Positions 36,030-50,241 are shown, counted from the stretch's first letter. The stretch is 64,000 nt of DNA from Whalleya microplaca (GCA_022497155.1 MU385746.1:124001-188000); one strand, 5' to 3'. The notes: generated by a model not told the origin, from the sequence alone. Numbers and translations are program-made.

Positions 36030-37714
36030 TTTCGTTCGTTCTAGGACTCTCTTTTTGTTTTTCTTTTCATCATATTTCTATTTTATTCCTCACTCCCTGG
36101 GCCAATCTTTTCTCTCCCTTCTGCCTATTTCTGTTGTAATCACACAAGTAACCCGGCAACACATCGATACTACCGCTTCCTATTCCTCAGCCGGTTTTAT
36201 TATTACTACATGTATACTCCGTATCCTCCTCGGTCGTAATCGTTTCCACTTGGTACAGTACCTTTCATGTAGCTTTGTATTATTTATGTGGTGACATCCA
36301 GTCGTCTACTTCCCAGACTTCCCAGAACTTCCCACTGTCTAGCCTAGGTAGGTAGCGTTCGAGAGGACTATTCGGCATTCATGTTCCTTTTGCATTTCCC
36401 ACGGTACCCATGCTAGTAGGCTTTGCATCTTCTCCTTCTAGTCTAGACTGCACTACCTCGTTCATATTTTTCATCCCGACGAGGTATTGTACTCTCCCAT
36501 GCCATGGATGACAAGTGAGATGAACTTGCACTCTGCACTCCTCAACGTCGCAGACAAATAAGTCGATCTAAGCACTACCTACCTACCTCAGGTACAGTAT
36601 CTCCCTCCCTCCCCTACATCCTCATGTATGTACCTTGACCTCCACGCATTGGATACATGCAATGCCTAAGTCCAAAGCATATCTTAGCCATTCCCCATCT
36701 CCATAATTACGTCTCATTCTCTGTTCATCGTTTACGTATGTAGGTAGGTACTACTATCGACCGTTCAGCCCGTTTAGGAGAATGGGGTGTTACCTGGGTA
36801 TGGGTCCATCTGGCTATATATCCTTGCCTCCTCCTCCTCCCGGGTCTAGCCCGCGTCAACTTCATCTTGACGACCTCTCTTATGTTCCTGTCCGTCCCTC
36901 GAAGCCTTATTCCTCCTCAGCAGTGGCTTCTTTTCTTTAGGGGGTTTCCTTAGATCTATTGTGTATTATATTGTGCTCCCGGCTCTCACCTGCCTTCTTC
37001 TACCCTTGGGTTCCCTCGCTTCCAACCTCGAAGGTGGGCTTCTGGCTGGCGAATAGCACATCTCTCGTTTGAGGTCTGTTTTTGGTTGAGCGATTCCTTC
37101 TTTCTGTTGTGTCTACATTCGCCGGAGCTTCTATTTCCAGGGACAATTTCAGTCCAGTAGTTGCCACTGTAACACAGATTTCGGTCTCGGTCTCGTCTAC
37201 TGTTGCTTGCTACGTTGTTATTCACAATTGTTGGCTGGTGGTCTATGACTCTATGTTCCCGTCCCGCGTGACCATTCCGTCCAGATCTCGAAACACGAGG
37301 ATAACTATTAAAGGCAAGCATCCACTCCCGTCATTGCCACTTCTTGAGATCACCTTGGCACTCACACATATCCCCCCCACACGCGTTTCGACTTGCCACT
37401 ACGTCTTGCTATCCGCAGCTACCCTCATGTTTGTTTCGAGGTCACCGGCTCTTACACAAACTCTTTTACACGCTGATCTTCTCCCTACATATTCACGCCC
37501 CTATATGGGTGAATCACCTGCTAATGGAAGTTCTGAGTCTAGACCTTTAGGATTATAGACGAGGGTTGACTCATTGAACCTCTTGAGGGACCAATATAAC
37601 AACCTGATCATACACGCATTCCCCCTTCAAGACCAGGACAGCTTTACCCTCGTAAGGCTTAAAGTTGCATCTAATTCCAACTATCAGGATCTTCTCCCTG
37701 ATAGGACATACAAG
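36030..37714 (+). promoter_or_regulatory. CT-rich promoter/long leader of GT2 gene
   Basis: A strongly pyrimidine-biased plus strand (for example 36040-36130) leads to the ATG at 37715 without a convincing intervening gene. Pyrimidine-rich tracts are common around fungal transcription starts. Several ATGs occur upstream of 37715, so the leader may carry short upstream frames. The exact transcription start cannot be seen. Confidence 0.4.
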
Positions 37715-39405
37715 ATGGACAGCATCACTGAGCTTTGGAGACTTGCCCACCCGTATTTCGGCTTCGTGTATTCGGTACAGTTCTGGTGGGTAACGTTTTG
37801 GGTTCTATGGTAAGTCAAGTCTTGGTCTGTATTTGCATACATGCCGAGTTGCCCCTGAGGTAGTCTGGCAGTCTATCCCGTGCGCTCAACTTAGCTCCTC
37901 TGACATATTGTCAGGATTCATCGTTACCTACGTCTCATCGTCCATACTTTCAGTCACTGGCTTTACAAATCGAAACCTATTCCTAATAAACCGAAGTTCA
38001 CTGCTGACGATGTAACCGTCATTATCCCCACCATTCATAATGTCTTTGAGGAGCTTCGACCCTCGCTCGAGAGTATCTTAGCTTGCCGGCCTTCTAAATT
38101 AATTCTTGTAACGACTACTCAGAAGGAAGAGCCACTCAGAAAACTCACCGCCTCGCTGTCGACCCCAGATAGGATTGATGTGATGTCTCTAAATTATGCG
38201 AACAAGCGACAGCAGGTCTGCGAGGCGCTTCCTAAAGTGAAGACGAAGATCACCATCATGGCCGATGACGATGTCACTTGGCCCTCGACCCTTATTCCAT
38301 GGATTCTTGCCCCTTTTGAGGACCCGAGGATGGGAGGAGTTGGGACTTGTCAACGTGTGCGTCGTGAGCCGGATGGGTGCTTGTCAACTCGGATTTTCAA
38401 TTGGCTCGGAGCAGCCTACATCGAACGCCGAAACTTCGAGATATCGGCTACGCACAACATTGATGGGGGGACGTCTTGCATGTCTGGTCGTACAGGAGCC
38501 TATCGGTCAGAAATATTGTCGAGCCATGACTTCCTCGAAGGGTTCAAGACAGAACGATGGCGTGACTACATCTTAAACGCCGATGACGATAACTTTGTGA
38601 CCCGCTGGCTGGTCAGCAAGCAGTGGAAGACCTGGATCCAATACGAGCGAGAATGTGAGATCGAAACGACCCTCGAGAACGGGTTGAAATTTCTCTATCA
38701 GTGTTCAAGGTGGGCCCGCAGTAATTGGAGGAGCAACTGGACAAGCCTAGTACGAGAGAGATATGTGCTTACGTAAGTCATTAATTTTTGTTGCACTAGG
38801 ACCAGAGTCCATTCATTAACGCGGATTTTTTCCCCTTTGTTTTTTAGTCAGCAGCCATGGTGTACGTATGCTCTCCATTTTGCAACCTTCACCTCGCTGG
38901 CTTTCGTGGTCGACCCTCTACTGCTCCTCTCACTTTGGTGGGGCACTGAAGGATGGGACTTGGAAACTCGCCAGCATTGGTTCTGGGCACAGTTCATCTT
39001 CATGTTCGCCTTCACCAAGGTCATAAAGCTGGTAGGCCTTTTCCGAAGAAACCCCAGCGATATCTTCTTCCTGCCGGTTTCCATTGTATTTGGTTACTTT
39101 CACGGGTTGATCAAGCTATATGCGCTGGTCACCTTGAATATGGTAAGAAAACCCAGTTTGCAGCCTTCATTGGGATGTTTCCGCTAACCTGCCGCTAGAC
39201 GTCCTGGGGTAGTCGACCTGATGGTGATACTAATGATGCTCTACGTATGGCTAAACGCCCTAAAAGGAGCGACAGCATTCAGACTCCTCCGGCTCGATCT
39301 GATGATCTCGATCGCGCACTTAATAGGGATAAAAAGGAGAAAATACACCCAAAAGGAGAAAAAGCCGACAGTCATCATCGTGCCGAGCTTGTCACAATAG
39401 CATAG
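37715..39405 (+). CDS. Processive GT2 glycosyltransferase, Cps1/ZtGT2-like
   Basis: Exons 37715-37809, 37915-38772, 38848-39142 and 39199-39405 join in frame to 484 aa. An N-terminal membrane segment (FGFVYSVQFWWVTFWVLW) is followed by the GT2 core: DVTVIIPT at 64-71, ADDDVTWP with the DxD-type Asp at 149-151, GGTSCMSGRTGAYR, a second Asp cluster NADDDNF at 253-258, and QCSRW at 294-298, the QxxRW signature of processive polymerases. Two or more C-terminal membrane spans and a basic tail follow. Family knowledge: such enzymes (hyaluronan/cellulose-synthase fold; fungal Cps1 and Zymoseptoria ZtGT2 types) synthesise and extrude surface polysaccharides, and loss of ZtGT2 impairs hyphal growth on surfaces. 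The product here is unknown, and the ZtGT2 link rests on remembered motifs only. Confidence 0.88.
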
Positions 39406-42400
39406 AGGATTGGCGGTCCTCGGCTATCTACGACGGATTTTTCTGGGCGTACAACAACAAAGGATGACGCATTTACGATTCATGAACGCTATTTCCACGA
39501 TTAATCTTTACCTTGAGGCTCATCTGGGAGAGGTGAAAACGGTACTCTCTCACGGTATAGGACCGCTGTTTGAAACGTGGACAACGCTTTCAGGCTGAGA
39601 CGGCAGCTAGTCTTTGGTGCATCGGCTGATTGACTTGCAACCAAAAAGTTGTTTTATTTGATCTTGGGGTTTATCATGAATACACAGGGCCTTGCAACAC
39701 AACTATTGGGTTGTGTCTGGGGCCTCTAGCACAACCAACAGTGAATGAGCTCAGTCGCTCATCTTCACAAATACTATTGGGCAAAAACGGTTATGGGAAA
39801 CTTGTACGGATGGACGGCGCGCATGATCAGTTCCCCCTATTTTTCTTATTTTTAGTAGCTTAATATTCGGCATGCATCTCCCTATTCGGATCAATTTTTT
39901 TTCAGCAAGAACAAAAAAGCTGGTGTGGTTTGGGAGCTTCGGATCGGATGGCAAAAAGCAAAAATGGGATAGATTGTGACTTTAGTCTGCATGTCTTCGG
40001 ATCCTCATAGATGTATTAGAGGGGCATTATCAAGACACATGTGAGGCCAAAGGGAGGAAAAAATGAATAATGAAGAGGATATTCACATACAAGGCTCATT
40101 AGTGTGTGTAGTAAGATTTCGATGTGATCACTTCTGGGATAGGTTTGTACAACCCTTCTAGGTGGAATCTCGAGACCCCGGCCCAGGTGTCATGTCACTC
40201 GTGCAGACAGGAACGCCACGGCATATGCACAGAACGAAGCGCGAGATCGATCACCGGAGCATTCTTTTTTCGTAGACTTGGTGGTTGCACAGCAGCACCC
40301 GCATCAAGTCCCTACCCTAAACTCCGTGCCTCCAGCCAGCCAGCGTAACGCGGTAGGTAGCTATGTTTTGCCAAGGATATTCTGTGCCCGCCCCCAACTT
40401 TCCGGCAACGCCAAGCCAGAGAGGCTCTGTCCACACTACTGCGCATCTATACCTGGTACACTGACCTGGTATACCTAGTACTACAGTTTATACATGATAG
40501 GTTCCTTTACGATCCAGTCGGAAGTCTTGACGACCTTGTTCTACTGTTACTTGTAAGCATGCAATATTACCCGGCCTGTGGAAGCTCGTCTATACCGAAT
40601 CTACTCATCAACTCGTAAGGAATCATGTACTGTCAACTTATTCGCTCCGAGTCACCCCTACTAGCGGCCACTGGAATCGTGCAACAGGCCTAACGCAGTA
40701 GTTTTCTCCAATGCTAGCCATAAGTACCGAGCATATCATTTCTGATAGTACATACATCGCACTGCCATACGAGGCTCAATCCTTTACCTTGAAAACACCG
40801 AAATCTACCTACCTGGGGAAGTTTTCTACCAAGCATGTGGGAGGAGACCTCGGAACGACTGCATTGGGAAATATATCGGCGTTTCAGCGAATTTATAGTT
40901 CAATATCAACTCATTCACCGTGTATGTATATGCATACAATAACTTGAGTTAGCCGTTTTAGCCCTGGCAATACCATATATGTAGGTACCTGAACTGGTTC
41001 ACCGAGGCACTGCCACCCTGTCGTCTCCATATTCTCAGATCTTGGGTAGTCTCATCTTGGCCGACTTCCTTTCGCTAGGGGTACTAGTAAGCGAACAAGC
41101 TGCTATCTATTAGCATCTACGTTGTAGGTTAGAACACGGAGCCCATGCAGGTTAGCGGAAATAGGAGCGCGCATCTCCACATGTTCAAGTCTTAACCTAG
41201 GTAGTTTATTTCCCTACCTCCCTACACCAATGGACAACCCCGCATTATATTCGATATTAGGAGGTATTCAAATCTAAGATTCCGTGCCATCAAAACGCAT
41301 ACTTAGTATATCACTTGACTGGGTAGCCATTATCCTCACGCCTTGGTCAGAAAGAAGATAAGCCATCTTCTATATCACTTACGTGAATTGGGACACATCG
41401 GGTTTGGTATTTCCCCATCACTTCCTTCGACTCTTATTAGTTCTTATTAGCCTCTCGGCTTTTCCCAATGTTACCGAGTGCCCGTATCTCATTACGAAAG
41501 CGAGCACCCGCAAGAGCTGTGACGGCGGATGCATATGGATTCGATTCATCACAATGAGTTATAGTTGTGCAACCACTTGTATGTCTTGTTGACTTACGCA
41601 TATGTAGCAATGGGAAAGATACGATCCCACCATTGTGATCCAAATCGAGCTAACTTAAATTAGAAAACGCTTCCTGTCCTGTTACCACGAGAGGCTCCCT
41701 GCATGTCTTGGCTAGTTGACCATCGAGATGGGTTCCTACAGCCTGCTATACAGCCATCCCTATGCCAAGTACAGGTCATTGAGTGCAACAACCAACATTG
41801 AACATCAACTTGGACTAATTAACCCATTCTAGTGTGTACGACTCTGTTGTGTTAACTAGCACCAATATCATTCGCCGATGCAGTATCACTCGCATGCGCA
41901 CCTACTACGCACCATCACATGGCGAGCTTGCCTCATTCGTTTCTAAGCATTGAAGAACGGCAAGAAAAAGGGCTGTTCCGTCCATTAAACACAGCATTGG
42001 CATCCATCTTCGTATTTAGCTCTGGAGGGGTAGCTAGGAAGGGATAGAAATCAGCTTCGGTGTGTCATCGGAACAGCAAATGCTATTGATAGATGTCCAC
42101 GAGAGCTGCAAAAATTGGTCACGATCTTAATGTTCGCGTAAGACGGGGTACTCAATCAGGAATAAGAACTGACAGGAAGTCGTAGGTCCCCGGCAACGAA
42201 CCATGGAACCATGGAACCCCAGTCGGAGCTCGCGAGATCCAACATGATTCTCGTAGGGATCATCGATGATCACGCCGTACAAGCGCAGTCGATGAATAAT
42301 AAGCTCTAGCTTAACACGATGGTGATAAGGTCTAACGGCACTAGCCTAACATGCCCAGGGCTGAGACATCACACCCTCTTTTATTTTCCCCTTCGCTACA

Positions 42401-45336
42401 TGATATTGTTACCCAGGTTATTAATCGACACCCACGTCTGCAACGCTACTGTGCGAGCGACTGTTACATACATGGGTTCAATGGTGGGAAGCGACATCAT
42501 GCCGCGCCGACCTGTAGTCTAGGTATCACTCCAGTGTAATACTTACACGCGACTAGTACACGGACAATACCATACTTAAGGTAAGGTATACATCACTAGT
42601 AGTACCAAACAGCCGCACTAATTGCACCCATCCACACAGACCCTTGACGGCTTACAATCTCGCGAGCCGCGCTTAACCACATCCTGTCGGACCTGCGTCT
42701 GCGGTCATGCACGATTTCACAATTTTCAGACGGAGGGGTGTCATTGCATCCATCATCCGTTTATCTATTCGAACCCCTCTAGCTCGTGTCTGGTCTGTGT
42801 ATGTATGGGTGTGTGTAATGGGGTGTTCCGTGCTATTTGCGTACAGATTATGAACTGATACATACATACGCACATACAGGTTATGTATATTGTTTCGTAT
42901 ACAGTTAGTCTGTAGGAACAAAAGGACAGCAGGCGCATAGCCTCCTAGAGAGTTGTTGATACTATACTCGCTTACAACAAAACGGCCGACAAGCAGCTCT
43001 CTATTTCGAGAACAACCGTTATGACGACAATCTACCCGCAAAGCACTCGCTTTGGTTCTCATAAAATTGATCGAGATATTCGGAGGATCGTTCGGCTTGG
43101 CATCCGTTGCCCGATCTGGAAAATAGAGACATTGGGACACGTGCTCTATTGAAACTAACTAGGTTTCTATATCTATATCCTACCCACGTAACACGTGCAT
43201 GCATACGCCATAAGTTGTTAGATACATCTGTACGTCATGTAAGTTCCCTTATCCGCCAACCGCCAGGGTGCGACGAGAATGGATAGGCGCATGATGTCGA
43301 GGTCATCGCTTTCTGATTACCCTCATTCTTCTTTTGGTGACTGAATACAAGAAGTGGGATATGGCAGATTGCATGCTATCAACGTACCGCAGAGATATGA
43401 AAACGAGAGAGGAGTATAGCTTGAGATGTGCCGACGGTTCGATTCTCAATTGCGTTCATCCCACGATATGAATGTACTGCATACTTAAAGTACATAGGGG
43501 TTGGTGGATGCTCCACTACATATGTAGAACCATACGATGCACAGCTCATGGTGGAATGATGGCTATATGGACTTCACAAGCCACAGAAAATTTGAGTCCT
43601 CGTGCATTTCACCAGAATGCTGCTTTTACATCCCATGCTGATTCGGCCGTGGGGTTGACGAGGCTGTCCATCTGCAACCAAACTTGCAGAAATCTAGGTT
43701 ACTCTCGCCGATAATGTGATATGTACTGTGCATGTGCCATATTACTTACATGAATTTCATATACTACTATTGGCCCGGCATTGACACCGTTTGTTGTATG
43801 CACCGTTTCCTCCTAGCATTAATATAACGATAGCGCGATATTGCAACCCCCTCCACGATTTCGGCTATCGAGATCTTCAGACGTTTCCGCTTCAAGCTCC
43901 CGAGCTTGTTTTTGACAGCTTGGCATAATCAATATTGTATGTAGTCATAAGTTGTCAGGGTATTTATTGAAGAGAAGAGCCAAAAAAAAATATGACAAGT
44001 CTCGATCTTGCTATACTTCTTAAAGCACCACTATGGGGATCATGCAAGGCGTTTCCCATTCAGAAAGCAAATGGAAGGCCTTCAAAGTGTACTGTTTGGA
44101 GCACTTGTGGGTAACCAAAAACTGATGACTGGGATGATTCTGATGTGTACATAGTAGCTAAATTCTTCCTATGTTATTCCCCTCCTCAACCTCTCCAAGG
44201 TAGCTTAAGTTCGTCATTGTGATCTTTTATATCACCATGCAAGGTCAATTGATCGATCCCCTAGGCTAGGGCATTAGCAGTCCATTCTCCGGAGGTTTTC
44301 GAAGACAAGACGACGACGTATCTAGGAACACTCTATAGCATGTCATGGTAGATTCCGTTGGATTTCCACAGTATACGTACTAGTGAATTAGTTAGTACGG
44401 TGGCCCTGCTGACTAGGTATTGCTTCAACCCTGAACCTGGCAATAAAGTAACACAAGACCACTGCAAGTTGTCTCGCGAATGGGACCAATCTTCTTACAC
44501 CATGGGTCGCCATCCCAGGTCTACCTGGAGGCGTGTGGACACGGAGGCGCATCAGCCGCTTCCCTAAGGTAAGAAAGACGATGCGTATAGCGCATCGACA
44601 ATGTAAGATATTAAGCTTATCAGACCCCCATGAAGATTGTCAGCACCTAGTCGAAACGCCTAGACGGGGAAACAGGACCGGATCTAGATTCTGGGGCAAG
44701 CTGACTCCTTCCTATCACGGATGTAGTTGAAGTATACAGAGACTCTCTATCGGCAACTATTATATATTGATATAGCAACGTATGGGCGTACGTCCCCGAG
44801 CATTGACGACTTCGGCGCAACTCGGTCTGTTACAAACATCACATCACAATCTCCTCGACTGTTGAACAAGCTGCAAAGTCGGCGGGCAGTTCCTTTTGTT
44901 GAGACCCCGCGTAAGTGTAACCAGATCTAACTAACGTTAGTAGATGTTAGCCTACGAGTTAGTGAGTGACCAGAGATCGGTCCACCAGCCTTGCCATTAG
45001 GCCGACTGCAACTGTCTCTCTCAATATCCATTTTCACCTTTCCAAACACAACCATAGTATGGCCAGTTTACCATGGTCGCGTCTCGCGAACACGAACATC
45101 CCTTATATCGTGATCAGCATAGAGACTATAAGTTATAACTACTACATATATCCACAAACGCCGAAAAGCCCACGATACCCTACAAACCTATTGTTTATTG
45201 AACGTTAGGAACCCAGTCCAGTTATTGACGGACGACAGCCTAGACTCCGTCCAGTATTAGAAATAACCGAGACGGATCTTCTTACCACATCTAGCAACTA
45301 AGCACCCAAGACTAGGTAGCTAATCTGCGATCTAAG

Positions 45337-45376
45337 TACAGTGGAACCTGACTGCAAATCGCCGAATTGGGACCAG
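45337..45376 (+). mobile_element. Possible relic of a pogo-type terminal inverted repeat
   Basis: TA followed by CAGTGGAACC (45339-45348), then CGAATTGGGACCAGAC about 15 bases on, resembles ends of Tc1/mariner-pogo elements, which insert at TA. I found no matching inverted end and no transposase, so at best it is a solo fragment. The assignment rests on remembered motif similarity. Confidence 0.25.
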
Positions 45377-48300
45377 ACATTCAGAAAGAAGAAGAACATA
45401 TGTTCCATACTTAGCTAGCTTGGGTAATTATCTGCAAGACGTGTAGTTATCAATTTACCTAGACTACTTACCCATATACGATTTGTCCATAGTATACTCA
45501 GGTGGTCCGGGCGTGTGTGGTAGGAATGGAACTTTCGACGCCACGTCTACATAAGCGGCCGGCAAGCCAGCCCAAGGCGCCACCCCCAATGCTCCCCCCG
45601 TGCACCCTGCGTGCCTCCACGCTTGCCCGTCTTAGGCTCGCCTGCATCATGCACAATTTTCACTGACACTGCAGTTTGCGCTGCAGAATGGGATTGCTTG
45701 CATGAAGAGGAACGTTGGAATTCTGTGCTACATACCTACATACTTGGAAGAAGCCTAGACTCAAGACAGGCACCCAGGTCCCATCTTCCTTACGCCTCAC
45801 ACTGCGTGAATCTGTGGGGAACCCTTACTATGCAGACCGGGGCTCCCTGCCGCGGGTACTTGTGCCGGCTCGGGGGGTTTGTCGATACATTCCTACTCCC
45901 GTCTAGTATAGCATGCTCGTACGGTAGCTGCAGATTCTACGAAATGTTCCTATTTTCTTCTGGCCTTGATGGAGAAAAAAAATATACTAGTAGATATGCA
46001 TGTTTGATTACCTACCTGCCATGCAACTGGTCCTAATGCACGTCTTCGGTGCGTGTATGAGGTATATACATGCGTACCTATGTATGCATGGTTGTATGCA
46101 CGTATGCAGGAGCTTACATATTTTGTGGAATTGCAAAATCGTCATAGGTCGTCATAATCCGTTCAAGATGCAATGTTGTCTTTTGTCAATCGAAAGATTT
46201 CGTAAGCGCATCTGGTGAATGGTCCGTCATCGCGCATCGTGGGCCCCGCTAGCCTACTTTACCTAATAGATAGTCCCATATACCCGTTTTCTGGGAATCC
46301 GCCAAATGGATCACTGGGATTTGAATGTGGTTCGAAGTGCGTTTAAGGGGAAGCAGCAGGGGGTTCGAACCTGGGCGTGAGATTACGGAGAGTCATGTCA
46401 TCACATCAACCATGGAATCAAGAGAGTTGTTCAATTCTTGGGGTCGTCGTGGGTAGTGGAGAAGTGCAGAAAGTGCTTCTGTTGGGATGGGTCATGGTGA
46501 CATTCGAGCAACAATGAGTACAAGTGTCAAACCAAATATATTGCCCTCGTGTTTATTGGCCATCCCGTTGTTTCATCGCTCATGAATAGTCGTAACTTGA
46601 CTTGGATGCACTATATAGTATTATCAAGCTTGGTGGATATGAAGACATGGGATGATTCAATGCCAGCTTTGGGCATTGTTATAATCTAGTCTCGGTGAAT
46701 ACAGGGAGACTCTCTTCGAATCATACTCCTATCACTCCGTTTGGGTGAAAAGGTGGCAATATTTACTTATTCCGTTCTTGGAATAGCGACGTGTTGTGGA
46801 AGTAACCCTTCAAATTTTGGTGCTGTTCAAGCCTATATATGTAACCTTGACACCGTGGCGGCAAAGAATGACATTACAATTTGTATAGCATACGATTTAA
46901 AGGAGACATCAGCTACGCTACAAGCCCGCCAGATAACCCGAGCTACTAGAGGAAGATATTGGATATTATGAACTTAGTTATGTCACAAAATTAGAACACT
47001 GGCTATTTTACTTGAGAGGAATAACGTTTGGTAACTTTTGAGCATTCTTAATTCACACTTGCTAAAACAAGAGGTTTCAAGATCGCAGCATGGTATGTAA
47101 ATCTAGGAGTATCGAATTTCTATGGAAGCGGTCGTTTAATTGTAGCGGCAATGCCTTGCACAGTGTTAGGCTGACGAGAACTCATTGCTTTATAGTAGCC
47201 GTTGACTCTGATTAGAGAATTCTTTAGGCAAGGCACAGATATGTCACTCGGTGCAATGGCCGGTGTTATCTACTAATTATATTCAGCTAAGTATTGCATT
47301 TAACGATGAATGGAGCTAAAGGCTAAGGGGATTACATGAAGCTGTTAGGAACGACTTAAGAGTTACCTGTTTTAACTGTCGAAAATAGTTTAATGGTGGT
47401 CTTGAAAATACACACTATTCCGTTTTACCCTTTTAACATGAAGTTAGGGCTTATGAACTTTTATAACTATTGTAGACTTAAAACCGTCATTCCATTATGC
47501 TATAGTCATTATACACTTTAGTGATATATTAAGCATCATTAACTTTTATTATAGCATTAGGAAAGGTGGTGATAAAAACCTACTTAACTAGGCTTCATAG
47601 GATTTAAATGTCAATAATTGAGAGTATTACTCTCTTACAATAAATGCCATGTGTCATTTTCGAATTTATACGAAGTATGGATTAAAAGCAAGCTTTAGAC
47701 TCTTCGGAGTATTAGTCGTAATACGTCTTTATAAGCTTTAAGTCCGAGAAAGTTACTCGAACACCCTGCTATTAGTCTGAGTTAAGGATTGCTATCAAAA
47801 GACCTCTGTATTGTAAACACACTACCGAGCTGGTATATTATGCTTAAGCACTACTTATCACACCGCGTTGCGGGTATAAAAAAGAGTAAGACGTTTTCGT
47901 TCATAGAAACATTTGCAAATGTGTTTCCCCCTTTGACATGTCTTAAACTCCTACTAGGAGATTCATCTGTCCGAACCTGTGGTGTAACTCTTCTTAATTC
48001 CTAGGTCTATTTATAAAGACCGAGAAGTTAAATCAACTTTGTTAAAGGTACTCCGAGTTAACATACCTGTATTAAAGTAAGGCAGGCACTTTCAATCGGA
48101 ATGGGATATATAGTTATAATAAGCTGCTATAATATCGTTGAATGTCATAAGGAAGTATGAGTTAAAATGGAAAGATATAATCCTAAAATTAACTTTATAT
48201 AGTGATGCTTAGATTGGTTAAAAACATTGATATACGCATTCATGAATCTTTAGTCTTTTAATTAAGGCTAATAAAGTTCGTTAAACTGGAGAGTGATGCA

Positions 48301-49563
48301 AAGCTAGCGTGTGATAACAGGTAAAGCTATCTTTAGTATTACCTTTATTTTATATAAATACATATCTGACTACAAGGTGCTGCAATAAGTGTAATTCCAA
48401 TTATGTCTTGTTTACGAAGTTTCACTTTCGTCGGTTCCCTGTCATTACGATGGAAGGTTACTTTCATGTTTGTATTTCTCCTTCACGTGGGTAAATAATT
48501 AGGATATGGCCATTACCTCAAGCATGAAATGGGCAACTGCTTAGAAATGGTGTTATTATTAAGACGCTTCAGTCAAGAAACCTTCTCGAGTGGCTTAATA
48601 TTCCTGTAGACTTCATGCTGTCTATATGTCTAAAGATCAGGAGGATGTGTTAGTAATAAACTGACTCATTTTCCCTAACTAGAGCACGGTTACCTTGAGT
48701 ACCAAGTATACTACAAGACTATCTAGTTACTCGATGACCATGGTTTGCTTAGCAGCTGCTGTCCAATTGGTGGAGTTTTAAGGCGTTCAAATGACAAAGA
48801 GTCTTAATAACATGTTGCTGAATATGCTGCAGCACTGGTAGTGGCCTGACCACAGAGATTAATCAGCCCAATAGTCGAATAGAGCATCTGAATGATTTGT
48901 GAATTTTGGGCATCGATTGGTCTCACATCGTGACCTTAACTAATGAGTGGGAGAAGGTGATCATGCCGGTCATTACCAAAGATGTCCCGGCAAAGCGGGT
49001 GCTTTTTCATTGATACTATGCATGATACATAAGCCAACGACGCTAAATTGGACGTATCATTAAAGACACAAGTCAAGTTCTCTGGGGAGAAGCATAAATC
49101 TGGAGTGTCGCTCGAATTAGTGATACCGATAGAATACTGATGAAATTGGGTGGCAATTATACCTTCAACGGGTTATTCAATAAGTCAATAACAATCTAGC
49201 TTAGGTTTAAAAGGGGATAACAGATAGGATGCCGTATGTAGAACCAAATTAGTGATTATTTAGCTAAGTTCACTAGCATGTTTTAAACCGTACAAGATAA
49301 TATGTATTTAGGTGCTATTTGATTGAACAACTCGCTTTCCCATATAGGTGTTTAATATGTAGCTGAGGTATTTATTGTATTTAATACATACACCTGTATA
49401 CTTGTAAAGTAGGTAAGCTGCGTAAGCTGATCAAGAGGGCAAAAAAATACCCCCTGTAACAAGGGCTCTAGTGAGGACATGGAATAGCTTCAATTTCAAA
49501 TAATAATTCCTCTATGGACTCTAGGTACTTGCTGGCCTCCTACTTTTGGTGGGAGGCAATAGG

Positions 49564-49733
49564 GACCTGTCTTGATAATACGTATTTCTTTCAGTTGGCG
49601 ATGTGGCCACCGTCAGGCTTCCATACTTTTTATTAGGTCTTCATACATTCTTCAAGTAACGAATAATAGCTAACATCATTCAATATATTGTTGTCTTGTA
49701 TATAGCAGGTCTTGGCTCCATTCCCGTGTGACA
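49564..49733 (+). repeat. Diverged direct repeat, copy A
   Basis: Aligns with 50036-50241. Shared blocks include GACCTG, CGTAT, GTTGsCGAyGTrGCCrCCGTC, GAATAATA, and the right end CAGGTCTTGGCTCCA...CGTGTGACA. Both copies end in TGTGACA, a sequence often seen at LTR ends. Probably a remnant of a transposon or its LTR. Confidence 0.6.
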
Positions 49734-50035
49734 CCCCCGGAAACGCATTGAGCCCTATTGCGGATGTTTTTAATGACAATGGTTAACTTCTAGAGTAATA
49801 TCTATAGTAAGTGAGGCATGTTAGATTCTAGTATCTAATGGCTTGGGAAATATATTTTGGTCTGAGCTGGACGAATGCAGAAGAAAAATTCATATGAGAT
49901 TTGACGGGTTGTGTGACAAGGGCTGTAATTCAGGGCTTGGAATATATCAATTTAACAATAATTCTCTAGGCCTTCTGAGGGTGCTTATGGTTCTAAGTTT
50001 CAATCTGAGTCTAAGGTTCGGCGACAGGTCTTTAT

Positions 50036-50241
50036 AGACCTGCTGCCGCGGTACGTATTCCTGGTACGTATCTAGTCTGTTGCCGACGTAGCCGCCGTCT
50101 GGTAATCATACCTTTTGTTAGGCAGTCATATATTCCAACAGTATCGAATAATATCCAATAGCACCTAATATATGTACTCGTATAGCATTCCTGCATCTCG
50201 TATAGCTTCCAACAGGTCTTGGCTCCAATAGCCGTGTGACA
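50036..50241 (+). repeat. Diverged direct repeat, copy B
   Basis: Partner of copy A about 0.5 kb upstream, with an additional internal insertion before the shared CAGGTCTTGGCTCCA block. Similarity ends just after TGTGACA in both copies, which marks a real boundary. Confidence 0.6.

Larger units (their letters stand above)
24345..37714. other. Gene-poor region, about 13.4 kb
   Basis: No supportable gene. The first 0.9 kb holds a CAG repeat and a GGCGCT/GGCGTT repeat upstream of the coiled-coil gene. Open frames between 26.8 and 35.4 kb are short, overlap on both strands and lack motifs. From about 36.0 to 37.7 kb the plus strand becomes CT-rich, as expected for the promoter and leader of the GT2 gene. 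The 37082-37558 frame starts with TTG and is not supported. Confidence 0.5.

Noticed and set aside
37082..37558. 158-residue open frame upstream of the GT2 gene
   Set aside because: It begins with TTG, has no motif and lies in the CT-rich leader-like region. Treated as non-coding.
46358..46378. GGGTTCGAACC, like a tRNA B box
   Set aside because: No A box or acceptor stem at the right distance upstream.
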